IMG/VR virus record: IMGVR_UViG_3300024520_002273
Location: 1 to 34,118 of that record
Source of the DNA: a virus
DNA: 34,118 bases
Strand: one strand, 5' to 3'
The position numbers and the translations under genes are program-made. A model generated the notes under the pieces. It ran no database searches. It was given only the letters and a program-made list of their open reading frames with translations, and had not been told where the DNA came from. Numbering within the stretch: the first letter of the stretch is position 1; every line of letters begins with the position of its first letter. Positions 7,310 through 14,372 of the stretch are shown here, piece after piece.

Positions 7310-9080
7310 GTATCTAATACCACTAGTTTTATTGGTATTACTTGGGTTGCCTTTAGTCTATCAATCAACGCCTACTGAAGTATTAAAACTCAAAACCTTT
7401 GATGCTCTAATACCAGAACAAGAACCTTCTGGATATTTTACTGTACTCAACATCACAGATGATGATATAAATAGAGAGGGTGGCTATCCGTTATCCAGAC
7501 AAAGGCTCTCTGAGATAAACGCGCAGGTAATAAAAAAAGGAGCAATAGGTGTTGGATGGGTGGTCACCTTTCCTAACAAGGGCAGATTCTCTGCCAATGG
7601 AGATCAAGCGTTTGCTGATTCCCTCGCACAAATACCAAGTGTTCTTGCAATGTTTGAGAATGACAAAGGTATCTATCCCAAGACCACAGGCACAGTAATA
7701 TTAGGAAATGATGTAGGCGGTACTCTAGCAACAGGAGTCACACAAAACATACCCATACTGGCTAATAGTGCTAATCAAGGAATAGCCGTAGCCAGACCTG
7801 AAGTTGATTTATTGGTTAGAAGAATACCCTTATTATTAAGAACTCCTGATGGGTGGGTTCCTGCTTTTGGAACCGAAGTCTTAAAGATTCTAGCAGGTGC
7901 AAGTACCTACGTTATCAAAACGAATGATAATGGTCTGGAAGAAATACGAGTAAGAGGCTTGCCACCAGTACCAGTGGATTCATTGGGTCGTAAGTGGATA
8001 AGTTTTGTGAATACCCCACAAACTGACCTTAAAGAAATGGATGTAAAAGATAAATTTGTATTCATAGGATTTACAGCAAAAGGAATAATGCCACAACTAG
8101 GTACACCTTCTGGTAAGTTTTTGGAACCGCATTTAATTCAAGCTGCCCTAGCAGAAAGTATCTTGATAGAAGGAAGTCCTTATGTTCCTGACTACGCACT
8201 AGCAGTAGAGGTAGGCTTATTTACCTTCTCTGTGCTATTTGTTTGGCTTCTGCTGCATTTGTTTGGCATAACTTGGGGTCTAGTATTCTTCTCTATAACT
8301 ATGGCTTCAACAGCTTATTATGGATTTTGGACTATACAGCAGGGCGTATTGATAGATGTAACATGGACTTTAATATCACAGTTCATAACAGGGGCGGTGG
8401 CTTTCTACCTTAGATTTAGAGAACAGTACAAGCTAAGACAGCAAATAAAGAAACAGTTTGAACACTATCTTGACCCAAGACAGGTCAAACAACTTCAAGA
8501 CAATCCTGACCTTCTGAAATTAGGTGGAGAAAAAAGATACTGCACATTCTTATTCACTGATGTTCGTGGCTTTACGAGTATGTCAGAATCATTAGAGCCA
8601 GAACAAGTAACCTACATAATGAACAGAGCTTTAACTGCACAACAGTCTGCAGTTCAAAAGCATCATGGAATGGTAGATAAATATATTGGAGATGCAATGA
8701 TGGCTATATTCTCTGCCCCTTTGGATTTAGATTTCCATGAAAACAAAGCAATAGAATGCGCCAAAGACATACAGAAGAACATGGAAGAACTTAATATAGA
8801 ACTGGCAACAATGGATATACCGCCAGTTGCTATCGGCATTGGTATCAATACTGGCTATGCAATCATAGGCAATATGGGAAGTGAGTCTAGGTTTGATTAC
8901 ACCGCTATAGGAGACGCAGTTAATACCGCAGCTAGGTTAGAGTCAGGAACTAAAGAAGCAGGGGTGGATTTACTGATTGGATATAACACTGCCATAAAGA
9001 GTGATTATGAGTTAAGATTATTAGAGCCTTTGAAGGTCAAGGGCAAAGAGAAGCCATTACAGGTGTATACATTGGAATGA
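7302..9080 (+). CDS. CHASE2-domain class III adenylate cyclase
   Basis: The 592-residue protein starts with a transmembrane helix (4-20) and a periplasmic CHASE2 sensor (about 25-300). Three more helices (about 300-375) lead to a cytoplasmic class III cyclase domain (about 405-592). All catalytic positions are present: metal-binding Asp420 (FTDVRGF) and Asp464 (GDAMMAIF), purine-specifying Lys460 and Thr534 (DYTAIGD), and transition-state Asn541 and Arg545 (VNTAARLE). Lys/Thr points to an adenylate cyclase of the IIIb type, so the product should be cAMP. The gene overlaps curlin-like 2 by 8 bases and the spanin gene by 4. An intact membrane cyclase in a phage late operon is rare. The signal sensed by CHASE2 is unknown. 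Confidence 0.92.
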   Translation: MTKYLIPLVLLVLLGLPLVYQSTPTEVLKLKTFDALIPEQEPSGYFTVLNITDDDINREGGYPLSRQRLSEINAQVIKKGAIGVGWVVTFPNKGRFSANGDQAFADSLAQIPSVLAMFENDKGIYPKTTGTVILGNDVGGTLATGVTQNIPILANSANQGIAVARPEVDLLVRRIPLLLRTPDGWVPAFGTEVLKILAGASTYVIKTNDNGLEEIRVRGLPPVPVDSLGRKWISFVNTPQTDLKEMDVKDKFVFIGFTAKGIMPQLGTPSGKFLEPHLIQAALAESILIEGSPYVPDYALAVEVGLFTFSVLFVWLLLHLFGITWGLVFFSITMASTAYYGFWTIQQGVLIDVTWTLISQFITGAVAFYLRFREQYKLRQQIKKQFEHYLDPRQVKQLQDNPDLLKLGGEKRYCTFLFTDVRGFTSMSESLEPEQVTYIMNRALTAQQSAVQKHHGMVDKYIGDAMMAIFSAPLDLDFHENKAIECAKDIQKNMEELNIELATMDIPPVAIGIGINTGYAIIGNMGSESRFDYTAIGDAVNTAARLESGTKEAGVDLLIGYNTAIKSDYELRLLEPLKVKGKEKPLQVYTLE

Positions 9081-9478
9081 AAATAGCTTTAATAATGGGC
9101 GTACTATTAATTGCTACCATAGCAAGTTCAGCTTGGTATATAGATAGACTTCAAGATAATATAGGTACGTTAAAAGGCAATCAGTTAATTCTGGAAGCCA
9201 AAATCCAAGAACAAAACGAAGCTATTGAAACTGCTTTAAACAATCAAAAAAAGGCTCAAACTCTTATGGCTTCTTTAGAAAAAGAAAAGCAAGAAGCGAT
9301 GCGTAATGTAAATAAGCTAAGAAAAACATTTGCTAGACACGATTTAGATGAATTAACTTTAGCGAAACCAGAACTCATGCAAGGCAAAATAAATAAGGCA
9401 TCCAAAAGAGTCTTAGAAAATTTAGAAAAATTAACTGACCCCAACCAATTTGATGAAGAAGTTAGCGATACTACTTAG
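9077..9478 (+). CDS. Rz-like inner-membrane spanin (i-spanin) candidate
   Basis: The 133-residue protein has one N-terminal transmembrane helix (about 3-21) and then a long coiled coil (about 23-120) rich in Gln, Lys, Glu and Asn. This is the topology of Rz-type i-spanins, which cross the periplasm and fuse inner and outer membranes in the last step of lysis. The start overlaps the cyclase stop (ATGA), and a lipoprotein gene begins inside its 3' end, as in embedded or overlapping Rz/Rz1 pairs. The call rests on topology and the partner gene. Confidence 0.65.
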   Translation: MKIALIMGVLLIATIASSAWYIDRLQDNIGTLKGNQLILEAKIQEQNEAIETALNNQKKAQTLMASLEKEKQEAMRNVNKLRKTFARHDLDELTLAKPELMQGKINKASKRVLENLEKLTDPNQFDEEVSDTT

Positions 9479-9827
9479 TTTGGCTGTAGTGGCTTCAAGC
9501 TGTTCTATGATGGGAGATAGAGTTAAGCCTGTCTCCGTAACCACTATAGCTAAACAACAACCTATGTACCATCCACCTTTACCAATGGAAGTACAAATGG
9601 ACCCAGTTGATTGGGAGATACTTACACCAGACAGTCTGCAGTTGTATTTAGACAATCTTAAAAAAGGGGAAGCTCCAAGAAGGGCATTTTATTCATTGTC
9701 CAGTAAAGAGTATGAACACTTGAGTATGGACATGGCAGATATAACCAGATACATCACAGAGATACTGGGGATAGTTAGATTTTATAGAGATTACGACAAA
9801 GAAGAAGAAGCTCCACAAGAGAAGTAA
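9453..9827 (+). CDS. Outer-membrane lipoprotein, o-spanin candidate
   Basis: The 124-residue lipoprotein starts at ATG 9453; a TTG just before it is in frame but unnecessary. The signal peptide ends in a lipobox, VASSC (Cys17). The mature part has a conserved-looking MYHPPLP segment and a C-terminal helix with many Tyr, Arg and acidic residues. It overlaps the coiled-coil gene by 26 bases, an arrangement expected of an i-spanin/o-spanin pair. It is longer than classical Rz1 and less Pro-rich. Similar lipoproteins are frequent in marine phages, so the spanin role is probable rather than shown. Confidence 0.55.
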   Translation: MKKLAILLSLAVVASSCSMMGDRVKPVSVTTIAKQQPMYHPPLPMEVQMDPVDWEILTPDSLQLYLDNLKKGEAPRRAFYSLSSKEYEHLSMDMADITRYITEILGIVRFYRDYDKEEEAPQEK

Positions 9828-9868
9828 TCTGATGTAGTATGGGGATAATTAAAACATAGGAGAGTATT

Positions 9869-10054
9869 ATGGGATTACTAGATATCATAGGAATCATTGC
9901 ACTAATAGTTTTTACCGCTAGTGTTGTAGCTGCCTTAACACCAACACCTTCAGATGAAAAGTGGCTAGGCAAGGCGTACAAATGGACTATTGACCTTTGT
10001 GCCTTGAATATAGGTAAGGCAAAAGAACTGGCTAAACAAAAAGCCAAAGAATAA
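9869..10054 (+). CDS. Small single-span membrane protein
   Basis: The 61-residue product has one hydrophobic helix (about 3-23) followed by LTPTPSDEKWLGKAYKWTIDLCALNIGKAKE and a Lys-rich tail. A strong ribosome site (aggaga) lies just upstream. I recognise the general pattern from other marine-phage lysis regions but know no function. The stop overlaps the nuclease start (TAATG). It may be a further holin or antiholin component. Confidence 0.65.
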   Translation: MGLLDIIGIIALIVFTASVVAALTPTPSDEKWLGKAYKWTIDLCALNIGKAKELAKQKAKE

Positions 10055-10449
10055 TGAGCAAAGCACCTGATGCTTTTGTCTATAACGCTGTCTTGGACAG
10101 AATAATTGATGGCGATACTTTAGATTGTATTCTTGATTTAGGATTCTCGGTGAAACTGCACAAGCAAAGAGTCAGGCTCGCAGGGATAGACACTCCCGAA
10201 TCACGCACCAGAAACCTAGAAGAAAAAGCATTGGGTCTTTTGGCTAAAGAAAGACTCAAGGAATTATGCGTAGGTGCATTCAAAATTAAATCACTTGGTA
10301 AAGGTAAGTATGGTCGCATATTGGGCGTGCCTTATACTGAAGAAGGTGAAGATGTTTGCGCAAAACTTATTGCAGAAGGACATGCCGTTGAGTATTGGGG
10401 CGGTAAAAAGACCGCTAGAATTAGAGAAGATGGAACGTGGGGAGAATGA
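10054..10449 (+). CDS. Staphylococcal nuclease-like (SNase) endonuclease
   Basis: The 131-residue protein is a compact SNase/thermonuclease domain, a Ca2+-dependent phosphodiesterase fold. The active-site positions are in place: IIDGDT with Asp21, VRLAGIDTPES with Arg41, Asp46 and Glu49, and KYGRILG with Arg88. No signal peptide is visible, so it would act in the cytoplasm, unlike many secreted homologues, or be released at lysis. It sits between a small membrane protein and the lysozyme, translationally coupled to the former. Likely roles are host DNA degradation or late DNA processing. Confidence 0.88.
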   Translation: MSKAPDAFVYNAVLDRIIDGDTLDCILDLGFSVKLHKQRVRLAGIDTPESRTRNLEEKALGLLAKERLKELCVGAFKIKSLGKGKYGRILGVPYTEEGEDVCAKLIAEGHAVEYWGGKKTARIREDGTWGE

Positions 10450-10450
10450 G

Positions 10451-10921
10451 ATGCACATATCTGATGAAGGTCTAGCACTAATCAAACACTTTGAAGGTTG
10501 CCCTGTGAATGGAGCAGGCGACCCTGTAGCTTATCTATGTCCTGCAGGAGTATGGACTATAGGCTATGGACATATAAAAAATGTTAAAGAACATGACAGA
10601 TGGAGTATGAGCCATGCCGATTACATTTTAAGAGAAGAATTGGAAGATGAATACGAAATTTATATAAAAGATTTAGTCAAAGTACCATTAGAACAAAATC
10701 AATTTGATGCTCTTGTAGCATTTGTTTTTAATCTTGGACCTACGAACCTGTCAAGTTCCACTCTTTTAAAGTTTTTAAATGCAGGGGATTATCATGCAAT
10801 CCCTAATCAAATAAAAAGATGGGATAAAGCCAATGGTAAAGTTTTAAGTGGTTTAGTTAAACGTAGAGATGCAGAAGCATTAATGTTTGAAGGTAGAGAT
10901 TGGCGTGTCAGCAGTATTTAA
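10451..10921 (+). CDS. Phage lysozyme (endolysin), glycoside hydrolase family 24
   Basis: This endolysin cleaves the peptidoglycan glycan chain. The 156-residue start at ATG 10451 is chosen because GGGGAG lies 6 bases upstream and the domain starts at once; a longer frame exists upstream but overlaps the nuclease gene. The GH24 triad region reads HFEG (Glu15) and YLCPAGVWTIGYGH (Cys30, Thr36). The usual Asp of the Glu-Asp-Thr triad is Cys here, a variant found in many phage lysozymes. In T4 lysozyme the corresponding Asp20Cys change retains activity. There is no signal or SAR domain, so a holin is needed for release. Confidence 0.9.
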   Translation: MHISDEGLALIKHFEGCPVNGAGDPVAYLCPAGVWTIGYGHIKNVKEHDRWSMSHADYILREELEDEYEIYIKDLVKVPLEQNQFDALVAFVFNLGPTNLSSSTLLKFLNAGDYHAIPNQIKRWDKANGKVLSGLVKRRDAEALMFEGRDWRVSSI

Positions 10922-11171
10922 AACAGGATATGGTCTAGTGGCACTTTCAAAAAAACAGAATAAAAGATTAGGTGCGATTCTATCGGTAATGTTCAAAGAA
11001 GAAACACCGCAAGGTCATTTGCAAGAAGTTGTAGTGGAAGGATTCGTAGCCAAAGAAGGAGAAGGCTTCGCTATCACACCCAAAGGGTTAGACGAAAAAA
11101 ACAGGCTCTGCACATTGGCAGGATTGAATATTAAGTATCAATCAGAAAAGGCAAACGAAAAAAAAGGGTAG
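10905..11171 (+). CDS. Small hypothetical protein, last gene of late operon
   Basis: An 88-residue product from a GTG start at 10905, with AAGGTAGAG just upstream; a TTG 18 bases earlier is the alternative. It overlaps the lysozyme 3' end by 17 bases. The sequence is basic at both ends, with a central EGFVAKEGEGFAITPKGLDE segment resembling the wing and end of a winged-helix domain. That hint is too weak for a function. The stop codon lies in the stem of the terminator that follows. Confidence 0.65.
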   Translation: MSAVFKTGYGLVALSKKQNKRLGAILSVMFKEETPQGHLQEVVVEGFVAKEGEGFAITPKGLDEKNRLCTLAGLNIKYQSEKANEKKG

Positions 11172-11199
11172 CCAATCGGTCTACCCTCCTGTTTTTTTT
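11166..11199. terminator. Bidirectional intrinsic terminator between convergent operons
   Basis: The stem GGGTAG (11166-11171) pairs with CTACCC (11181-11186) around a 9-base loop. Eight T follow on the + strand (11192-11199), and an A-run precedes the stem, which gives a T-run on the - strand. It sits exactly where the + late operon meets the - early operon, only bases away from both terminal genes. Confidence 0.85.
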
Positions 11200-11200
11200 A

Positions 11201-11641
11201 TTAAAAAAGTTTTTCTAAAGAGGTTCCTTTAGGTATGTATTGAGGGGAATCTACATTAGGATAACCAAACAATTTAAAAGCTGTTGCTTCTGTTATGGTG
11301 TATTCGTTACCGTCATTAGCACTAACTATAAAAGGTCTTTTAGTTGCTCTTGGTTTGTAACCTATTAATTTTAAATGATAGGCTTCATCTTGAACTACTT
11401 TTTCTGCATCTAATAACTCTTTAAGACCAAATAATTTTTGTTCTTCTAAGAGATTTTTTAAATCTTTTTCTGTTTTAGATAAAGCACCTTCTTCTGATAT
11501 TATTAAGTTATTAAATTTAATATGATCATTATCAAAAGTAGCGTTCCCAATTTCAATAGTTCCATAACCTTTTTCTTTAAGAGCAGTTTCTAAAATTTCT
11601 GTTAAAAATTTTCTAAGTTCTTTAGCTTCTGTTTTATTCAT
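11201..11641 (-). CDS. Hypothetical early protein
   Basis: A 146-residue product. I chose ATG 11641 because AGGAG sits 7 bases upstream; the longer frame to 11713 would need a TTG start and would overlap a small membrane protein gene. The N-terminal half is charged and helical (MNKTEAKELRKFL onward, with a coiled coil about 55-85). The C-terminal part is a small beta-rich region with RPFIVSANDGNEYTITEATAF. I do not recognise a family. It is the last gene of the - strand operon. Confidence 0.7.
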   Translation of the reverse strand: MNKTEAKELRKFLTEILETALKEKGYGTIEIGNATFDNDHIKFNNLIISEEGALSKTEKDLKNLLEEQKLFGLKELLDAEKVVQDEAYHLKLIGYKPRATKRPFIVSANDGNEYTITEATAFKLFGYPNVDSPQYIPKGTSLEKLF

Positions 11642-11643
11642 TG

Positions 11644-11763
11644 TTATGCTCCTAGTTGGTAAAAGAAAAGAAAGAAAAATCCAAACATAATAAGACAGGA
11701 AATAAACTGCCAAAAAAATGCCATGTATGTATCTCGTTTAGTTTTAATCATTTTAGTATTCAT
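11644..11763 (-). CDS. Tiny single-span membrane protein (39 aa)
   Basis: This short frame begins MNTKMIKTKRDTYMAFF. A basic N-terminus is followed by one strongly hydrophobic helix (about 15-36) and a short end. GGAGGG lies 6 bases upstream of the ATG, and the ATG overlaps the preceding stop (TAATG), so translation is very likely. The basic N-terminus predicts N-in topology. Function is unknown. It is one of at least six such microproteins in this operon. Confidence 0.65.
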   Translation of the reverse strand: MNTKMIKTKRDTYMAFFWQFISCLIMFGFFFLFFYQLGA

Positions 11764-12020
11764 TAAATTCCCTCCGACTCTAATAAATCTTTTTCAAAGG
11801 CTATGCATTTAGCACTGTATTTGTCGTGTGCTTGTTGAGCAGTTTCAGAAGGTTTAATTAAGTTATAGCTATTGGGACTAAGAACAAAATACGTTGAGTC
11901 GTGGCAGTTACAATCAATGCCATCATTTTCTACGACCCTAACAGTACAGCCGCAATTAAGATAAACTTTATAAAAAATTTCATCTTCTATCCAGTAACCT
12001 TTAATATCTTGTTTTTTCAT
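11763..12020 (-). CDS. Hypothetical small Cys-rich protein
   Basis: An 85-residue protein with a Cys cluster, NCGCTVRVVENDGIDCNCHDS (about residues 22-42). Four Cys and one His could bind a metal. The C-terminal half is helical and charged. Both ends overlap neighbours by TAATG junctions, with tiny membrane-protein genes on each side. I do not recognise a family. Confidence 0.65.
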   Translation of the reverse strand: MKKQDIKGYWIEDEIFYKVYLNCGCTVRVVENDGIDCNCHDSTYFVLSPNSYNLIKPSETAQQAHDKYSAKCIAFEKDLLESEGI

Positions 12021-12133
12021 TACGCTAACCCCACTACTTTTAAGATTGCTTCTATTGCATAAACAAATAACACTATGTTAATAATGCCAATTATTGGACT
12101 GATTGGTTCTATGGTGTTTAAGATTCTATTCAT
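12020..12133 (-). CDS. Tiny single-span membrane protein (37 aa)
   Basis: The frame encodes MNRILNTIEPISPIIG followed by a hydrophobic stretch that runs to the C-terminus, one membrane helix in all. It is the first gene downstream of the promoter at 12180-12221, and its stop overlaps the next start (TAATG). A Shine-Dalgarno sequence is not obvious in the AT-rich leader, which lowers confidence slightly. Function is unknown. Confidence 0.55.
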   Translation of the reverse strand: MNRILNTIEPISPIIGIINIVLFVYAIEAILKVVGLA

Positions 12134-12151
12134 TTTATTTTTTTCAATTTA

Positions 12152-12173
12152 ATCAAGACTTAATTGACTTGAT
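12152..12173. promoter_or_regulatory. Inverted repeat in the early-promoter leader
   Basis: ATCAAG (12152-12157) and CTTGAT (12168-12173) form a perfect 6-bp inverted repeat around 10 bases that contain TTAATT. It lies just downstream of the -10 element of the promoter at 12180-12221. Equivalent positions in the other two promoters of this class carry related repeats. It may be an operator or an RNA leader hairpin. Confidence 0.45.
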
Positions 12174-12179
12174 ATAAGA

Positions 12180-12221
12180 ACTATAACCCTTTTTAACTAA
12201 GAAATAAACCTTTTTTGGAAT
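12180..12221 (-). promoter_or_regulatory. Early promoter, shared class (copy A)
   Basis: Read on the - strand: the box ATTCCAAAAAAGG (12221-12209), then TTTATT (12208-12203) as -35, a spacer of exactly 17 bp, then TATAGT (12185-12180) as -10. Copies at 16506-16547 and 24021-24062 have the same elements at the same spacing. The poor -35 next to a conserved upstream box suggests activator-dependent initiation. It drives the 12133-11201 gene group. Confidence 0.75.
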
Positions 12222-12240
12222 ATATTTATATTTATTATTG

Positions 12241-12981
12241 TTACATTGGTTTTAACCCTTTGTAACCTTCTCCCGCTATTATCTTTTTATACTTAATAGG
12301 TTTAATTTCTTTATTACAAGGTTCCACCTTTATATAAAAGCACGTACCATGATAGGCCATAGCGGTAACTCTATACCCGTAATGTTCTTCAAAGTAATCG
12401 CTGAACACACTCGCGTAGCTTTCCCTATCGTTAGTTACGTTATACCCTCTAGCAATTAAATTAGGCACTGAGAAATGCCATCTACAACTAGAGCCATCCG
12501 TTATTATTATAGCCTTTGGTTTGTGAGCAACCATGCGTTCCATCTCTTTACGCCATTTCCCAGTACTATGCTGTATCAATGTAAAAAACGGAAAATCACA
12601 TACGTATATGTCTGCAGGTGAGACTCCAAGAGTTTCGTGAGCATCTTCCTTATTAACTGTAGTGTTAGGATAAGCACTCATACAGTGTCTTAGCTGTGAC
12701 ATACAATCATCATCTAATTCTCCAATAAAATGATGCTTTGGCTGTAATATATTTTGTAAAGCAACTGAGAAAACACCGCATCCACCAAAAGGCTCTTGAA
12801 TTATGGATACACCTTTATATTCTTCAAGTAAGAACTCTTGGCATAGAACATTTTTACCAGTCTCCTGCCATCGTTTATTAAGATACTGATAGTAGCTGTA
12901 ATCCCCATCAGGCATTTTCTGAGGTTCTCCAGAAAGAAGTTCAAAATCATACTTTTCTAAAATCTTCCACTTAGTTATCAT
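12241..12981 (-). CDS. SAM-dependent methyltransferase-like protein, possible DNA methylase
   Basis: Numbered from ATG 12981 (246 residues), EPFGGCGVFSVAL (63-75) resembles the SAM-binding glycine loop, and ELDDD (88-92) the acidic end of strand 2. DIYVCDFPFF (124-133) resembles motif IV of DPPY/NPPY-type amino-methyltransferases, with DFPF in place of DPPF. There is no PCQ motif of cytosine-C5 methylases, so an N6-adenine or N4-cytosine type is more likely if it acts on DNA. Another ATG at 12996, preceded by AAGGA, is equally possible. It follows a 2OG-Fe(II) oxygenase gene directly, so the two may act on the same substrate. Confidence 0.5.
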   Translation of the reverse strand: MITKWKILEKYDFELLSGEPQKMPDGDYSYYQYLNKRWQETGKNVLCQEFLLEEYKGVSIIQEPFGGCGVFSVALQNILQPKHHFIGELDDDCMSQLRHCMSAYPNTTVNKEDAHETLGVSPADIYVCDFPFFTLIQHSTGKWRKEMERMVAHKPKAIIITDGSSCRWHFSVPNLIARGYNVTNDRESYASVFSDYFEEHYGYRVTAMAYHGTCFYIKVEPCNKEIKPIKYKKIIAGEGYKGLKPM

Positions 12982-12986
12982 AGTTA

Positions 12987-13541
12987 TTATCTCCATTTGT
13001 TTCCTTCGTACCAACCCACCAATGAATACCTTGTGCCTCTAGTTACAGGGAGTATCTTGTGATAAATAAAAGAAGGAAAAATTAATATAGTTCCTTGTTG
13101 TTTTAATTCTATTTGGCTAGGGGTATTAATGCCTTTAGTAAAGATAAAATCTCCACCATCATAATTAACAGGGTTGGTAAGCTGCACAGTTATACTTAGT
13201 TTTCTTTGGGAAAGATTGTCAGTCAAAGTGGCATCCATGTGTTCATCATAGAAATTGCCAACATTGTATTCTGCTATTTGAAACTCTTGAACCCCATTAA
13301 GATTGAACCCAAAACATTCTCTGTTTGCTAAATTAATATATTTTCCAATAGTATCGTTTATATCTTTAGCGTAATTACTCCCATAAGGAAACCCAACAAC
13401 TTTGGACTTTCTTATTTCTTCATTTTTTTTGCTTTGTCCTACTTTCCCTGTTTGGTTAGCAGACTCTCTGTATAAATTTAATATACGCTCACAGTCACTC
13501 TTTGGCATTTCTGCTGCCAGTGCGTACCACCAACTATTCAT
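12987..13541 (-). CDS. 2OG-Fe(II) oxygenase, PKHD/prolyl-4-hydroxylase type
   Basis: The 184-residue protein has the double-stranded beta-helix signature of 2-oxoglutarate/Fe(II) oxygenases. YDEHMDA gives iron ligands His101 and Asp103. FPSFIYHKILPVTRGTRYSLVGW gives the third ligand His161 and the 2OG-binding Arg171. The GDFIF segment (about 130-134) is also typical of PKHD-type hydroxylases such as YbiX. Phage and cyanophage members of this family are common, with mostly unknown substrates. The start ATG overlaps the stop of a tiny membrane-protein gene upstream. It is distinct from the TET/JBP oxygenase at 20436-21362. Confidence 0.88.
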   Translation of the reverse strand: MNSWWYALAAEMPKSDCERILNLYRESANQTGKVGQSKKNEEIRKSKVVGFPYGSNYAKDINDTIGKYINLANRECFGFNLNGVQEFQIAEYNVGNFYDEHMDATLTDNLSQRKLSITVQLTNPVNYDGGDFIFTKGINTPSQIELKQQGTILIFPSFIYHKILPVTRGTRYSLVGWYEGNKWR

Positions 13542-13656
13542 ATAACTTTCTTATTAAAATAAAAGGACTTATCAATACAAATATAATTGCACAGCATAAT
13601 CCTAGCATTAAAAATAAAGCTATCTCCCACCACCTAGTAAATATAGGTACTTCCAT
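13534..13656 (-). CDS. Tiny single-span membrane protein (40 aa)
   Basis: The frame begins MEVPIFTRWWEIALFLMLG and continues as one long hydrophobic helix to a basic end, IRKLYE. This charge pattern (acidic start, basic tail after the helix) predicts N-out topology. It immediately follows another microprotein stop and overlaps the start of the oxygenase gene by 8 bases. Function is unknown. Confidence 0.6.
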   Translation of the reverse strand: MEVPIFTRWWEIALFLMLGLCCAIIFVLISPFILIRKLYE

Positions 13657-13755
13657 TTAAAAGTCTCCATCATCAAGGTACAAAATACACCAAGTTACTG
13701 CAGCTAGAATTGCGACTATTGCAAATTTGGTGAGTGCGTATAGAAATGTTTCCAT
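13657..13755 (-). CDS. Tiny single-span membrane protein (32 aa)
   Basis: The frame encodes METFLYALTKFAIVAIL, continuing the helix to an acidic C-terminus, YLDDGDF. GGAG lies 9 bases upstream of the ATG. Its Met-Glu-Thr start and acidic tail match the gene just upstream (13758-13862), so the two look like tandem duplicates. Function is unknown. Confidence 0.6.
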   Translation of the reverse strand: METFLYALTKFAIVAILAAVTWCILYLDDGDF

Positions 13756-13757
13756 AA

Positions 13758-13862
13758 TTACATCTCCGCGTTGTCGTCATCAAAGAAATATATAGCATAA
13801 GCAGGTGCAGCAAAGCAGACAAAAATAGCAATGATACGCAGTATTTCTATTAGTGTTTCCAT
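13758..13862 (-). CDS. Tiny single-span membrane protein (34 aa)
   Basis: The frame encodes METLIEILRIIAIFVCF and an Ala/Tyr-rich helix end, then an acidic tail, YFFDDDNAEM. The ATG overlaps the preceding stop (TAATG). The layout matches the 32-aa neighbour downstream, suggesting a paralogous pair. Together the three microproteins fill the 13542-13861 stretch, which would otherwise look empty. Confidence 0.6.
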   Translation of the reverse strand: METLIEILRIIAIFVCFAAPAYAIYFFDDDNAEM

Positions 13863-14353
13863 TATCCTATAATCCAACCATCAGCAGATTGAATCCAACC
13901 TTTAGTTTCTAGGTTCTCTCTCACTTGATTCAATTCAGTTTCAAGTTCACTAACTAAGGCATTAAGCTCGTCTGATCTTTTGACCAGCTCCTTCTCTCTT
14001 TGCATTAACCCTATGCTTTCAGAGCCATCTTTTTTTACAGGCTTCTGTTTTATTACAGCTTCTTCCACTATAGGTTCTTCTTTTTTAATCTTAGTCATTT
14101 CTTTTTTCTCCTTTTTAATAAATATTGGTTTATCGCTAAGTGGTTTGCCGTCAAACCAACCCAGCCTGTTTTTTGTAAATAGCATTGTCACTCCTGCTAT
14201 AATTCCAGCAGCACCGAGAGTAACTGCTATAGATGTTGACATAGCTACGAAACTGCTAGCTGCACCGCCTATCTCAAACTGCCATACGCCTAGTGAAAAC
14301 GATGGAATTGATACTAACAATATCCCCAGTGCTTGTTTATTTCTTTTAGTCAT
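13862..14353 (-). CDS. Hypothetical membrane protein with coiled coil
   Basis: The 163-residue protein has two hydrophobic helices (about 8-26 and 38-60). A Lys/Glu-rich linker follows (about 75-110), then a coiled coil (about 116-150) and a short end, GWIQSADGWIIG, with two GWI-type units. The N-terminus is basic, predicting that the long C-terminal part is cytoplasmic. I do not recognise a family. The stop overlaps the start of a microprotein gene. Confidence 0.7.
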   Translation of the reverse strand: MTKRNKQALGILLVSIPSFSLGVWQFEIGGAASSFVAMSTSIAVTLGAAGIIAGVTMLFTKNRLGWFDGKPLSDKPIFIKKEKKEMTKIKKEEPIVEEAVIKQKPVKKDGSESIGLMQREKELVKRSDELNALVSELETELNQVRENLETKGWIQSADGWIIG

Positions 14354-14372
14354 TTAATTATCTCCCTTTGGT

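Noticed and set aside
10274-10450. N-terminal extension of the lysozyme frame
   Set aside because: The GH24 domain starts at 10451 with a good ribosome site, and the extension overlaps the SNase gene without recognisable signal or SAR helix.
11642-11713. Hydrophobic N-terminal extension of the 11201-11641 gene
   Set aside because: It would need a TTG start without a ribosome site. The DNA is better explained by a 39-aa membrane protein in another frame with a strong ribosome site and a TAATG junction.
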